A DNA stretch of 64,000 nucleotides from Site-B1 sp963827785 (GCA_963827785.1 CAWHCT010000041.1:33238-97237), one strand, 5' to 3'. Numbered from the stretch's first letter, positions 47,680-55,995 are shown. Notes: generated from the letters alone by a model not told the origin. Program-made: numbers and translations.

Positions 47680-48899
47680 TTCTCGATCAATTTTTGTGAT
47701 ATTCTTCTTGAAGCTATATTGGATGCAATAATTCCTAAAGCGGAAATTGTCGCAATCACAATAATAAAATTCAAAAATTCAATTGAAACCGGATAAGCCA
47801 ATGAAGATGTTATCATTATTAAGGATAATGATTTTTGCAGAACAACTACAACAAAACCAAGGAATAACCCTATTAGCCCTCCAAAGATGCTCATTAAACT
47901 ACCCTGTATAAAAAAGACCTTTCTAATATCCGTTAAAGTTGCACCAAGACTAAATAGAGTGGATAAAGATTTTCTTTTATCCAGAATCATCATTATTATT
48001 GAACCTATTACGTTGAATAGAGCGATAATGAGAACCAATGTAAATATCAAATAAACCGCTAAGTTTTCGGTGTTTAACATTTTATATAATGCATCATTCA
48101 GTTGAGCCCTGTTTTTTACTAATATTTTATCCCCCAGAATGGCTTCAATTTCTGCCTTGGCAGTTTCCTCGTCTATCCCTTTATTTATTTTAAACTCCAT
48201 AGAATTTAACTGGTTTTTGCCATAGTCCAAAAGATATTGTGCGGTTTCTATGTTAGTGTATACATATTTATTGTCCATATCTTCATTTATTTGGAAAATA
48301 CCAACATTCACAACATCAATCGAATTAAAAGCATTTTTCATTGAGGTGATTTGCCCTTTACCAGGCTTAGGCACAAATATTTTAACAAATTTGGCGTAAT
48401 CTAAAACTCCAAAAGACAGATCATTAGAAATCCCCCAACCAACAACGATCTGTCCCCATTCACCTTCAGTCTGGTTAACTTCTTTGGTTAACCAGGATCC
48501 TTGGTATATTACAGAATCTATTTCATTTACATTTTGATAATTTTGATCTACTCCTTTTATAGTTGCCATTCTTTTTTTATCATCAAAACTTAAAATGACC
48601 TGCTCTTCAATTATTTTTGAATAGTCAGCTATACTTTTTGTTTTTTTTAACTGAGTTAATTCTTCATCAGAAACAAAGAATGATTTCCCTGAAGAGGGAA
48701 TGGCTTTAAGGTCAGGATCCACCAAAGTGGTAAACTGAAGACTAAAATCCTTTAATCCAGCGAAGCCGGACAGAACAATGAACAATGAGGCAGAGCCTAT
48801 AATAATTCCAATACCCGCAATAATGGAAATGAAGTTTATGGCATTATTACTGCTTTTTGAAAACAGATATCGTTTTGCTATATAAAGCGCAAAGTTCAT
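47676..48899 (-). CDS. FtsX/LolE-like ABC transporter permease
   Basis: 407 residues with the MacB/FtsX permease layout. One N-terminal membrane helix (about 20-45, NFISIIAGIGIIIGSASLFI), a large periplasmic domain (about 50-270) and three C-terminal helices (about 275-400, AVYLIFTLVLIIALFNVIGS). In the Lol system it would help release lipoproteins from the inner membrane. The matching ATPase (LolD) is not adjacent. It follows rbfA on the same strand after 70 bases, a common neighbour pair in this phylum. Confidence 0.87.
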   Translation of the reverse strand: MNFALYIAKRYLFSKSSNNAINFISIIAGIGIIIGSASLFIVLSGFAGLKDFSLQFTTLVDPDLKAIPSSGKSFFVSDEELTQLKKTKSIADYSKIIEEQVILSFDDKKRMATIKGVDQNYQNVNEIDSVIYQGSWLTKEVNQTEGEWGQIVVGWGISNDLSFGVLDYAKFVKIFVPKPGKGQITSMKNAFNSIDVVNVGIFQINEDMDNKYVYTNIETAQYLLDYGKNQLNSMEFKINKGIDEETAKAEIEAILGDKILVKNRAQLNDALYKMLNTENLAVYLIFTLVLIIALFNVIGSIIMMILDKRKSLSTLFSLGATLTDIRKVFFIQGSLMSIFGGLIGLFLGFVVVVLQKSLSLIMITSSLAYPVSIEFLNFIIVIATISALGIIASNIASRRISQKLIEN

Positions 48900-48969
48900 A
48901 CTATAATCAGGATTTGTAAATCGATTTCAGTTTGAAGCATAAAATTTGAAGATTTATTTTTAAAACCGA

Positions 48970-49362
48970 TTAAGATTTTTTTCTTTTTTCAAGCAGATCA
49001 GGATTTTCAATAGGGTTGTCAGATCCTTTTAAAGACTTTTCTATTTTATCAATATATTCTAAAGAATCGTCAATAAAAAACTGCAATTCGGGCATGCGTC
49101 TTAATTGATGTCTAGTTCGCTGTGCCAATTCATGTTTTATTAAATGCGCGTTTGATCGGATACCTTCAATGAGCTCTTTACCTTTATTATTAGGAAAAAT
49201 ACTAAGGTAAACTTTGGCAATTGACAGATCAACAGTAACATTCACTTTACTTACGGATATTATTACCCCAAACATACCTCCTCTGGAGGCCGAACCTTGC
49301 AGGACATCAACCAGATCACTTTGTAAAACTGATGCAATTTTTTTCTGTCTATTACTTTCCAT
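48970..49362 (-). CDS. rbfA: Ribosome-binding factor A
   Basis: Small KH-fold protein that matures the 30S subunit and the 16S rRNA 5' end. 130 residues. N-terminus RQKKIASVLQSDLVDVLQGS, core VSKVNVTVDLSIAKVYLSIF and RMPELQFFIDDSLEYIDKIE match the family. The tail (SDNPIENPDLLEKRKKS) is a charged extension. Divergent from mce. Confidence 0.93.
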   Translation of the reverse strand: MESNRQKKIASVLQSDLVDVLQGSASRGGMFGVIISVSKVNVTVDLSIAKVYLSIFPNNKGKELIEGIRSNAHLIKHELAQRTRHQLRRMPELQFFIDDSLEYIDKIEKSLKGSDNPIENPDLLEKRKKS

Positions 49363-49443
49363 GTTGTAAAAATATGGGATATTTGAATATTATTTGGATA
49401 AGATAGTACAAAATATAACGTTTAATTCAAAACAGTAGAGTTT

Positions 49444-49854
49444 ATGAACAAAATTGAGCACATAGGAATTGCTGTAAAAAACATAAATGAGTCGAACGAA
49501 TTGTTCGAAAACTTATTTGGTAAAAAGTACTACAAAACAGAAGTAGTAGAATCTGAAGGAGTGAAAACCTCATTTTTTAAAGTTGGACAAAATAAGATAG
49601 AATTGTTGGAAGCGACACATAATGAAAGTCCTATTGCAAAATTTATTGAAAAAAAAGGCGAAGGAATACATCATATTGCTTTTGACGTAAATGATATTGA
49701 ACTAGAAATCAAGAGATTGACAAATTTAGGTTTTAGGGTTTTAAACGAAAAACCAAAACAGGGAGCTGATAATAAACTGGTGGCATTTTTGCATCCAAAG
49801 TCAACAAATGGCGTTCTAATTGAGCTTTGTCAAGAAAGAATTAATCAAAAATAA
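49444..49854 (+). CDS. mce: Methylmalonyl-CoA epimerase
   Basis: 136-residue VOC-fold enzyme that interconverts the (R) and (S) forms of methylmalonyl-CoA in propionate metabolism. KIEHIGIAVKNINESNELF (residues 3-21) gives the first metal His; GIHHIAFDVNDIE (about 75) the second; LIELCQE at the C-terminus the Glu. The mutase genes are not in the window. Confidence 0.92.
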   Translation: MNKIEHIGIAVKNINESNELFENLFGKKYYKTEVVESEGVKTSFFKVGQNKIELLEATHNESPIAKFIEKKGEGIHHIAFDVNDIELEIKRLTNLGFRVLNEKPKQGADNKLVAFLHPKSTNGVLIELCQERINQK

Positions 49855-49860
49855 ATTTAC

Positions 49861-49891
49861 TTGGTACATAATAAAATATGTAGTATTATTG
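49861..49891 (+). promoter_or_regulatory. Candidate promoter of the tRNA gene
   Basis: TTG at 49861-49863, then 20 bases, then TATTATTG (49884-49891), one mismatch from TAnnTTTG, 12 bases before the mature tRNA 5' end. Spacing fits the Bacteroidetes -33/-7 pattern. Confidence 0.4.
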
Positions 49892-49903
49892 CAAATATGA
49901 ATA

Positions 49904-49977
49904 GGTCCCATAGCTCAGCTGGTTAGAGCACCTGACTCATAATCAGGGGGTCCTTGGTTCGAGCCCAAGTGGGACCA
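49904..49977 (+). tRNA. tRNA with CAT anticodon, probably elongator tRNA-Met
   Basis: Cloverleaf read by hand: 7-bp acceptor GGTCCCA/TGGGACC with discriminator A; D arm AGCTCAGCTGGTTAGAGCA; anticodon stem CCTGA/TCAGG with loop CTCATAA (anticodon CAT); T arm CTTGG-TTCGAGC-CCAAG. No CCA is encoded. The intact G-C start pair and the D-arm favour elongator Met over initiator (which has an unpaired first base). A lysidine-modified Ile2 tRNA also has CAT and is not excluded. Confidence 0.9.
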
Positions 49978-50112
49978 CTATTTAACAGTTTATCTGGTTT
50001 TTATGCAAAAAGAAATCTTTTAACGAATTTTTAGATATTTTTAAAGAAAAATTAGGCTTTTATAGTGCCTAAAATTTTGTTAACTGTCTTTTTTTTATAC
50101 ATTTACAGAAAT

Positions 50113-50307
50113 ATGAGAATACAAAACAAAAAGATATTAGCCTCAATCTTATTTGTATTAATAAGTTTTGTAAGTGTTGCACAAAGTGTTTCACCTCCTC
50201 CGCCATCGCCACCACCTCCACCCGGTCTGCCTATCGATGGAGGATTGTTTGTTTTATTGGTGTTGGGAATTGTATATGGCGCAAAAAAACTGATAAGCGC
50301 TAAATAA
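50113..50307 (+). CDS. Small PID-CTERM-like sorting-signal protein
   Basis: From ATG 50113: a signal peptide (KKILASILFVLISFVSVAQ), a proline-rich bridge (SPPPPPGLP), the motif PIDGGLFVLLVLGIVYGAKK and a short basic tail, 64 residues in total. This matches the tripartite 'PID-CTERM' pattern (motif, hydrophobic helix, basic end) used for protein sorting in flavobacteria, but here almost nothing lies between signal peptide and tag. A longer frame from 50065 adds residues before the signal peptide and is unlikely. The mature function is unknown. Confidence 0.75.
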   Translation: MRIQNKKILASILFVLISFVSVAQSVSPPPPSPPPPPGLPIDGGLFVLLVLGIVYGAKKLISAK

Positions 50308-50335
50308 TTTAGTTTTCTTCCTTTCGTGAATTGCT

Positions 50336-50926
50336 CTAAAGCGTCAGAGCATGTAATCTTGCTACATATTTTCCTATAACGTCAAATTCTAGATTTACAA
50401 GTGTTCCTTTCCTTATTTGCCCAAAATTAGTATTGTCAAAAGTATATGGGATAATAGCCACACTAAATTCATTATTTTTTGAGTTAACCACTGTTAAACT
50501 AACCCCATTAACTGTAATGGAGCCCTTTTCAATCGTTACATTGTCTTTTAGATCCTTATATTTAAAAGTGAACATCCAACTGCCGTTTTCTTCGGATACA
50601 TTGGTACAAACTGCCGTTTGATCAACATGCCCCTGAACAATATGTCCATCAAGCCTGGCGCCAAGCACCATTGCCCTCTCTAGATTTAATTTATCACCTA
50701 CCATTAAAACTCCAAGATTGGATTTTTCCAAAGTTTCATTGATTGCAGTCACAGTGTATTCGTCATCAATTATTTTGACAACAGTCAAACAGACACCATT
50801 ATGAGCCATACTTTGGTCTATTTTTAATTCTTTGGCTATATCACTTTTAATCGTTATGTTTAGATTTCCTTGTTCTTTTTGGAGCTTTGAAACAGTTCCC
50901 ATTCTTTCAATAATACCAGTAAACAT
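50336..50926 (-). CDS. ribE: Riboflavin synthase, alpha chain
   Basis: Dismutates two 6,7-dimethyl-8-ribityllumazines to riboflavin. 196 residues with the expected duplicate lumazine-binding fold: MFTGIIERMGTVSKLQ begins barrel 1, LVMGDKLNLERAM and GHIVQGHVDQTAV mark the junction, and GSITVNGVSLTVV repeats NGVCLTVV in barrel 2. Complete. Divergent from pdxA with interlocking promoters. Confidence 0.94.
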   Translation of the reverse strand: MFTGIIERMGTVSKLQKEQGNLNITIKSDIAKELKIDQSMAHNGVCLTVVKIIDDEYTVTAINETLEKSNLGVLMVGDKLNLERAMVLGARLDGHIVQGHVDQTAVCTNVSEENGSWMFTFKYKDLKDNVTIEKGSITVNGVSLTVVNSKNNEFSVAIIPYTFDNTNFGQIRKGTLVNLEFDVIGKYVARLHALTL

Positions 50927-50943
50927 AATGTTATTTATTTAGT

Positions 50944-50951
50944 TAAATTTG
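50944..50951 (+). promoter_or_regulatory. Candidate -7 element of pdxA
   Basis: TAAATTTG, exact TAnnTTTG. Start of transcription near 50958 places the coding start at ATG 50988; the TTG at 50949, which would extend the frame, lies inside this element. Confidence 0.5.
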
Positions 50952-50957
50952 CATCAG

Positions 50958-50965
50958 CAAAATTA
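50958..50965 (-). promoter_or_regulatory. Candidate -7 element of ribE
   Basis: TAATTTTG on the minus strand, exact TAnnTTTG, 32 bases before the ribE ATG. It lies downstream of the pdxA element, so the two promoters face each other across about 20 bases. Confidence 0.45.
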
Positions 50966-50987
50966 CGAACAAAAGCCGAAAAAGGTA

Positions 50988-52034
50988 ATGAAGAAAGAAG
51001 AAAAATTAAGAGTTGGGATTTCCATAGGAGACCTTAATGGAATTGGCGGAGAGATCATAGTCAAAACTTTTGAAGACACCAGAATGTTGGAGTTTTGCAC
51101 ACCCGTAATATTTGCTTCAGTAAGGCTTCTTACTTTTTTAAAAAAACATTTCAAAAGTGAAATTAGCATTCACGGATTAAATAATCCAAAGGATATTATT
51201 AATGGAAAAGTTAATGTTGTTAATGTCTGGAAGGAAAATATTGACGTTGTTTTTGGAAACGAAAGCAAGGAAGCTGGAAAATATTCAATAAAATCATTAG
51301 AAGCCGCAACAACAGCTTTGATAAAGGATGAAATTGATGTCTTAGTTACTGCGCCAATTAATAAACACAATATTCAATCAGAGCAATTTAATTTTCCTGG
51401 CCATACAGATTACTTGGCAAAAAGACTGGAAGGAGAGAATCTCATGCTTATGATTACAAACGAATTAAAAGTAGGACTCTTGACCGATCATGTTCCATTA
51501 AAAGATATTGCGTCACATATTTCTCCTGAATTAATTGAGAAAAAGATATCTATATTATACAAAACACTTATTCAGGATTTTGGTATAAGGAAACCTAAGA
51601 TCGCCGTATTAGGAATAAATCCACATACAGGAGACAGCGGAGTAATTGGAAAAGAAGATGATGAAATAATGAGACCAACACTTGATAGGATTAGAGACAA
51701 AGGCAAATTGGTTTTTGGGCCTTATGCGGCAGACAGCTTTTTCGGATCGGATAATTTCAAAAATTTTGATGCTATTTTAGCCTCGTATCATGATCAGGGA
51801 CTAATTCCATTTAAAACACTTTCTTTTGGCAAAGGAGTTAACTACACTGCAGGGCTGAATAAGATACGTACTTCACCAGATCACGGCACAGCATATGAAA
51901 TAGCAGGAAAGGGTATAGCAGATTCCAGTTCATTTAAAGAAGCGATTTTTGCGGCAATTCATATTTTTATAACAAGAAAAGAATACGAGGAACTTTCTTC
52001 CAATCCCTTGAAAAAGACATCAAAACCAGCCTGA
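50988..52034 (+). CDS. pdxA: 4-hydroxythreonine-4-phosphate dehydrogenase
   Basis: Oxidises 4-phosphohydroxy-threonine in vitamin B6 synthesis. About 348 residues from ATG 50988. Seen: VGISIGDLNGIGGEIIVKTF near the N-terminus, the metal ligand region TAPINKHNI and FPGHTDYLAKRL (His), GINPHTGDSG, SYHDQGLIPFK (His) and RTSPDHGTAYEIAGKG (Asp, His). The usual PdxA GDPAGIG is GDLNGIG here. First gene of the run pdxA-DUF177-rpmF-fabH. Confidence 0.94.
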   Translation: MKKEEKLRVGISIGDLNGIGGEIIVKTFEDTRMLEFCTPVIFASVRLLTFLKKHFKSEISIHGLNNPKDIINGKVNVVNVWKENIDVVFGNESKEAGKYSIKSLEAATTALIKDEIDVLVTAPINKHNIQSEQFNFPGHTDYLAKRLEGENLMLMITNELKVGLLTDHVPLKDIASHISPELIEKKISILYKTLIQDFGIRKPKIAVLGINPHTGDSGVIGKEDDEIMRPTLDRIRDKGKLVFGPYAADSFFGSDNFKNFDAILASYHDQGLIPFKTLSFGKGVNYTAGLNKIRTSPDHGTAYEIAGKGIADSSSFKEAIFAAIHIFITRKEYEELSSNPLKKTSKPA

Positions 52035-52058
52035 TTATTTTTTTGTTGATAACTTCTT

Positions 52059-52085
52059 TTGCTAAAAGAAAAATTTATATATTTG
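52059..52085 (+). promoter_or_regulatory. Promoter before the DUF177 gene
   Basis: TTG (52059-52061), 16 bases, TATATTTG (52078-52085). Both boxes match the Bacteroidetes form. The TTG that could start a longer frame is the -33 box, so translation starts at ATG 52107. Confidence 0.55.
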
Positions 52086-52106
52086 CAGGCTCAAAATGGA
52101 TGTAAT

Positions 52107-52646
52107 ATGAAGGCTTTAAAAGAGTTTACAATTCAGTTTGTAGGATTAAAAGTTGGAAAACATCATTTTGATTATCAAATTGATAAAAAGTTCTTTGAGT
52201 ATTTTAATTTTGAAGATTTTAACGATTCTAACATTAAAGCAGAAGTTGTTTTAGATAAAAAACCTACGCTTTTAGAATTTGAATTTAAAATTTCCGGAAC
52301 AATAAATGTAAATTGTGATCTTTCAAATGAACCCTATGATCAAAAAATCAAAGGCTCGTTACAACTGGTAGTGAAGTTTGGTCAGGAATTTAATGACGAA
52401 AATGAAGATATCTTAATTATTCCACACGGTGAATATGAGATAAATATTGCACAATACATTTATGAATTGATTGTACTTTCTGTGCCATCAAAGTTAATCC
52501 ATCCGGGAATTAAAGATGGTACATTAAAATCAGATATCTTAGATAAACTCGAAGAATTAAGTCCAAAAGACTTAGATGAAAAAGAAAGTTCAGAGGAAAT
52601 AGATCCTCGGTGGAACAAATTAAAAAAACTATTAACGGATAAATAA
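52107..52646 (+). CDS. DUF177 (YceD-like) protein
   Basis: About 179 residues. MKALKEFTIQFVGLKVGKHH starts the protein; the core shows NVNCDLSNEPYDQKIKGSLQ and EDILIIPHGEYEINIAQYIYEL, the conserved YceD pattern, and SVPSKLIHPG near 132. The C-terminal 40 residues are acidic (ESSEEIDPRWNKLKKL, also typical). Members are encoded next to rpmF across bacteria and in some species affect 23S rRNA; exact role uncertain. Followed 8 bases later by rpmF. Confidence 0.88.
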   Translation: MKALKEFTIQFVGLKVGKHHFDYQIDKKFFEYFNFEDFNDSNIKAEVVLDKKPTLLEFEFKISGTINVNCDLSNEPYDQKIKGSLQLVVKFGQEFNDENEDILIIPHGEYEINIAQYIYELIVLSVPSKLIHPGIKDGTLKSDILDKLEELSPKDLDEKESSEEIDPRWNKLKKLLTDK

Positions 52647-52654
52647 ATCAAAAA

Positions 52655-52858
52655 ATGGCACATCCTAAAAGAAAGATCTCTAAAACCAGAAGAGACAAAA
52701 GAAGAACACATTACAAAGCGGAAGCTGCTCAGATTGCAACGTGTCCTACAACAGGAGAAGCGCACCTTTATCATAGAGCTCACTGGCATGAAGAAAAACT
52801 TTATTACCGAGGGCAAGTGCTTATTGACAATACAGAGGCAGAAGAAAATAAAGCATAA
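52655..52858 (+). CDS. rpmF: 50S ribosomal protein L32
   Basis: 67 residues. The start MAHPKRKISKTRRDKRRTHY is near-invariant for bacterial L32. One cysteine remains (CPTTGEAHLYHR), the zinc-free form. Directly followed by a terminator, so fabH probably has its own promoter. Confidence 0.96.
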   Translation: MAHPKRKISKTRRDKRRTHYKAEAAQIATCPTTGEAHLYHRAHWHEEKLYYRGQVLIDNTEAEENKA

Positions 52859-52880
52859 CAACTATGCAAGCATATAAAAT

Positions 52881-52906
52881 AACGCTCTTACAGAGCGTTT
52901 TTTTTA
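52881..52906 (+). terminator. Rho-independent terminator after rpmF
   Basis: 8-bp stem AACGCTCT / AGAGCGTT with a TAC loop, followed by a T run of seven or more. Confidence 0.85.
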
Positions 52907-52955
52907 TGATTAATTTTTCTAAAAGTTAAAAACAACCTATTTTGCATCAAAATTG

Positions 52956-53025
52956 GTCAAAAAACATTAATTTCAATTAGTTTTAGATCATTTTTGACAT
53001 TTTTTTGACATTTTTTAGTCAAAAA
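52956..53025. promoter_or_regulatory. Cluster of four TTTTTGAC octamers before fabH
   Basis: TTTTTGAC occurs at 52991-52998 and 53002-53009 on the plus strand, and its complement GTCAAAAA at 52956-52963 and 53018-53025, all within 70 bases upstream of the fabH ATG (53038). The two direct copies are 11 bases apart, one helical turn. Looks like a binding array for a fatty-acid regulator; no factor is known from the window. Confidence 0.5.
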
Positions 53026-53037
53026 TTATAAAATTAT

Positions 53038-54033
53038 ATGGGTAAAATCTCAGCTGCAATTACCGCTTTAGGGGCATATGTTCCAGATTATGTATTAACC
53101 AATAAGATATTAGAAACAATGGTTGATACAAATGATGAATGGATTACTACACGAACTGGAATCAAAGAAAGAAGAATATTAAAGGAAAAGAATAAAGGCA
53201 CCTCGTTTTTGGCAATTAATGCTGCTAATGATTTAATAAAAAAATCCAATCTGGATCCCTTACATATTGAACTGGTCATAGTAGCAACAGCAACTCCTGA
53301 CATGCAGGCTGCAGGAACATCAGTTTATGTTGCCTCTCAAATAGGCGCAAAAAATGCTTTTGGATTTGATCTGGTAGCGGCATGTTCAAGTTTTGTTTAC
53401 GCAGCTTCTGTGGCATCAGCATATATTGAATCTGGAAAATACAAAAAAGTTCTTGTTATAGGTGCAGATATGAATTCATCAATGATAGATTATACTGATA
53501 GGACAACCTGTATTATTTTTGGAGACGGAGCAGGAGCCGTACTTCTTGAGCCCAATACAGAAGGGCTTGGCATACAAGATGAACTATTAAGAAGTGATGG
53601 TTCAGGAAGAGAATTTCTTCAGGTTCCGGCTGGCGGATCTATTGAACCCGCAACAAAGGAGACTGTAAAAGCTAAAAGACACTATGTGTATCAGGACGGA
53701 AAAACCGTTTTCAAATGGGCTGTTTCAAAAATGGCAGATGTTTGCGAAAAGATCATGGAACGAAATAATTTAACCAATGATGATATTAATTGGCTAGTGG
53801 CACATCAAGCCAATAAAAGAATTATAGACGCCACAGCTAAAAGGTTAAAACTTGAACCTGAAAAAGTTATGATGAATATTCAAAAATATGGTAATACAAC
53901 TTCAGCCACCATACCATTACTTTTAAACAATTATGAAAAACAGCTAAAAAAAGGAGATAATTTGATAATAGCTGCCTTTGGAGGCGGATTTACATGGGGC
54001 TCTATTTATTTGAAATGGGCTTATAATAACTAA
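53038..54033 (+). CDS. fabH: 3-oxoacyl-[acyl-carrier-protein] synthase III
   Basis: Starts fatty acid synthesis by condensing acetyl-CoA with malonyl-ACP. 331 residues. Catalytic triad visible: Cys in DLVAACSSFVYA (about 116), His in VAHQANKRI and Asn in YGNTTSATIPLLL. TRTGIKERRI is the CoA-binding entry and GDGAGAVLL the dimer strand. In this gene order plsX, common between rpmF and fabH in other phyla, is absent. A terminator before it and accB 33 bases after it suggest a fabH-accB-accC transcript. Confidence 0.95.
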   Translation: MGKISAAITALGAYVPDYVLTNKILETMVDTNDEWITTRTGIKERRILKEKNKGTSFLAINAANDLIKKSNLDPLHIELVIVATATPDMQAAGTSVYVASQIGAKNAFGFDLVAACSSFVYAASVASAYIESGKYKKVLVIGADMNSSMIDYTDRTTCIIFGDGAGAVLLEPNTEGLGIQDELLRSDGSGREFLQVPAGGSIEPATKETVKAKRHYVYQDGKTVFKWAVSKMADVCEKIMERNNLTNDDINWLVAHQANKRIIDATAKRLKLEPEKVMMNIQKYGNTTSATIPLLLNNYEKQLKKGDNLIIAAFGGGFTWGSIYLKWAYNN

Positions 54034-54066
54034 ACTAAAAACTAACTTTTTAAAATCTAAATAATC

Positions 54067-54552
54067 ATGGATTTAAAGGACATTCAAAACCTAATTAAAT
54101 TTGTTGCCAAATCAGGAGCAAGTGAGGTTAGATTGGAAACTGATGATGTTAAAATCACCATCAAAACAGGAGACTCCAACAAGGGAGAAACAACAATTGT
54201 TCAACAAATTCCTGTAGGAACACCAATAACTCAGGCGCCTGTAGTTCAAGCGGCCGTTGAAGCAGAAACTAAGCCAAAGGACGCATCTCCTTCTGGGTCA
54301 GAAGATTCAAAATATATAACAATAAAATCGCCAATAATTGGAACCTTTTACAGAAAACCTTCTCCTGACAAACCTGTTTTTGTTGAAGTAGGACAGACAA
54401 TAAACCAAGGAGATGTATTATGTGTTATTGAAGCCATGAAACTATTCAATGAAATTGAATCAGAAGTTTCCGGGAAAATAGTTAAAGTACTGGTTGATGA
54501 CGCTTCTCCTGTAGAGTTTGACCAACCATTATTTTTAGTAGATCCGTCATAA
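54067..54552 (+). CDS. accB: Acetyl-CoA carboxylase biotin carboxyl carrier protein
   Basis: 161 residues. N-terminal dimerising segment (MDLKDIQNLIKFVAKSGASE), an Ala/Pro-rich linker (about 60-85) and a biotinyl domain (about 88-160) with the biotin-accepting lysine in CVIEAMKLFNEIE. Carries biotin between AccC and the carboxyltransferase. Upstream of accC after a short repetitive gap. Confidence 0.95.
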   Translation: MDLKDIQNLIKFVAKSGASEVRLETDDVKITIKTGDSNKGETTIVQQIPVGTPITQAPVVQAAVEAETKPKDASPSGSEDSKYITIKSPIIGTFYRKPSPDKPVFVEVGQTINQGDVLCVIEAMKLFNEIESEVSGKIVKVLVDDASPVEFDQPLFLVDPS

Positions 54553-54632
54553 CAATTTAAAAATTCCAATATACAAATCTCAAAATCCAATATTTGGAAT
54601 TTGGAACATGGAATTTGAAATTTTTAAAACAA
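54553..54632. repeat. Imperfect palindromic TGGAATTT repeat between accB and accC
   Basis: The gap is made of degenerate AATTCCA/TGGAATT units: TTTAAAAATTCCA on the left, TGGAATTTGAAATTTTTAAA on the right, with AATTTGGAACATGG between. It can fold into a long stem. Its in-frame translation (MEFGTWNLKFLK) fakes an earlier accC start. Similar units were seen by the writer in other flavobacterial intergenic DNA, so it may be a mobile or REP-like repeat. Confidence 0.5.
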
Positions 54633-54638
54633 AGAGTT

Positions 54639-55988
54639 ATGTTCAAAAAAGTATTAATTGCAAACAGAGGCGAAATAGCATTACGTGTTATAAGAACTTG
54701 TAAGGAAATGGGTCTAAAAACTGTAGCTGTCTATTCCACTGCTGACCAGGACAGTTTGCATGTAAGGTTTGCAGATGAAGCAGTCTGTATTGGCCCACCA
54801 CCAAGCAGTGAATCCTATTTAAAAATGTCTAATATTATTGCTGCAGCAGAGATCACCAATGCTGATGCGATACATCCAGGATACGGATTTTTGTCAGAAA
54901 ATGCTAAATTTTCAAAGATATGTGAACAACATGGTATCAAATTTATTGGGGCCTCTGAAGAAATGATCAACAGAATGGGTGATAAGGCCTCTGCAAAATC
55001 AACAATGATAAAAGCAGGCGTACCTTGTGTTCCAGGGAGTGAAGGTATAATTGCAACATTTGAAGACTGTCAAAAAGTAGCGAAACAAACAGGTTATCCT
55101 GTTATGTTAAAGGCTTCAGCAGGAGGCGGAGGCAAGGGAATGAGGGCTGTTTGGAAACCTGAGGATTTAAAAGAAGCCTGGGATTCTGCCAGACAGGAAT
55201 CAAAAGCTGCATTTGGCAACGATGACATGTACATGGAAAAACTTATAGAAGAGCCACGTCACATTGAAATTCAAATTGTGGGTGACTCAACAGGTAAAGC
55301 TTGTCATTTATCAGAAAGGGATTGTTCCATACAAAGAAGACATCAAAAGCTCACTGAAGAAGCACCATCTCCTTTTATGACTCCTCAATTAAGAAAAAAA
55401 ATGGGTAATGCTGCTGTAAAAGCAGCTGAATATATTGGCTATGAAGGTGTAGGAACCATTGAATTCTTGGTAGACAAACACAGGAATTTTTACTTTATGG
55501 AGATGAATACTCGTATCCAGGTAGAACATCCTATTACAGAACAGGTTATAGATTTCGATCTGATTTTTGAACAAATAAAAGTGGCTGCCGGAGTGCCTAT
55601 TCTGGGGGTCAATTACATCCCAAAATTACATTCAATAGAATGTAGAATCAATGCGGAGGATCCATATAACAACTTTAGACCATCTCCGGGTAAAATAAAC
55701 AATTTACATGTTCCGGGAGGCCACGGAGTAAGGGTAGATACCCACGTATATGCAGGTTATACAATTCCTCCAAATTATGATTCTATGATCGCGAAATTAA
55801 TAACGACTGCTCAAACAAGAGAAGAAGCGATTAGCAAAATGAGACGCGCCTTGGATGAGTTTGTAATTGAAGGAATCCACACAACAATACCATTCCATAG
55901 ACAACTTATGGACCACCCGGATTATATAGCTGGAAACTATACCACAAAATTCATGGAAAGCTTTGTCATGAATCCAAGAGATGAATAA
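54639..55988 (+). CDS. accC: Acetyl-CoA carboxylase biotin carboxylase subunit
   Basis: ATP-dependent carboxylation of biotin on AccB. About 449 residues from ATG 54639 (MFKKVLIANRGEIALRVIR). ATP-grasp features: GYGFLSENAKF, KASAGGGGKGMR, RDCSIQRRHQKL, MEMNTRIQVEHPITE. The outer start at 54594 lies in the repeat and is rejected. A hairpin terminator follows. Confidence 0.96.
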   Translation: MFKKVLIANRGEIALRVIRTCKEMGLKTVAVYSTADQDSLHVRFADEAVCIGPPPSSESYLKMSNIIAAAEITNADAIHPGYGFLSENAKFSKICEQHGIKFIGASEEMINRMGDKASAKSTMIKAGVPCVPGSEGIIATFEDCQKVAKQTGYPVMLKASAGGGGKGMRAVWKPEDLKEAWDSARQESKAAFGNDDMYMEKLIEEPRHIEIQIVGDSTGKACHLSERDCSIQRRHQKLTEEAPSPFMTPQLRKKMGNAAVKAAEYIGYEGVGTIEFLVDKHRNFYFMEMNTRIQVEHPITEQVIDFDLIFEQIKVAAGVPILGVNYIPKLHSIECRINAEDPYNNFRPSPGKINNLHVPGGHGVRVDTHVYAGYTIPPNYDSMIAKLITTAQTREEAISKMRRALDEFVIEGIHTTIPFHRQLMDHPDYIAGNYTTKFMESFVMNPRDE

Positions 55989-55995
55989 TACTTAT

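Noticed and set aside
49904..49977. Initiator tRNA-fMet
   Set aside because: The first acceptor pair is a normal G-C pair, whereas bacterial initiator tRNA has an unpaired position 1-72.
52460..52861. 133-residue minus-strand frame across DUF177 and rpmF
   Set aside because: Serine/phenylalanine-rich mirror of two well-supported genes, no start context.
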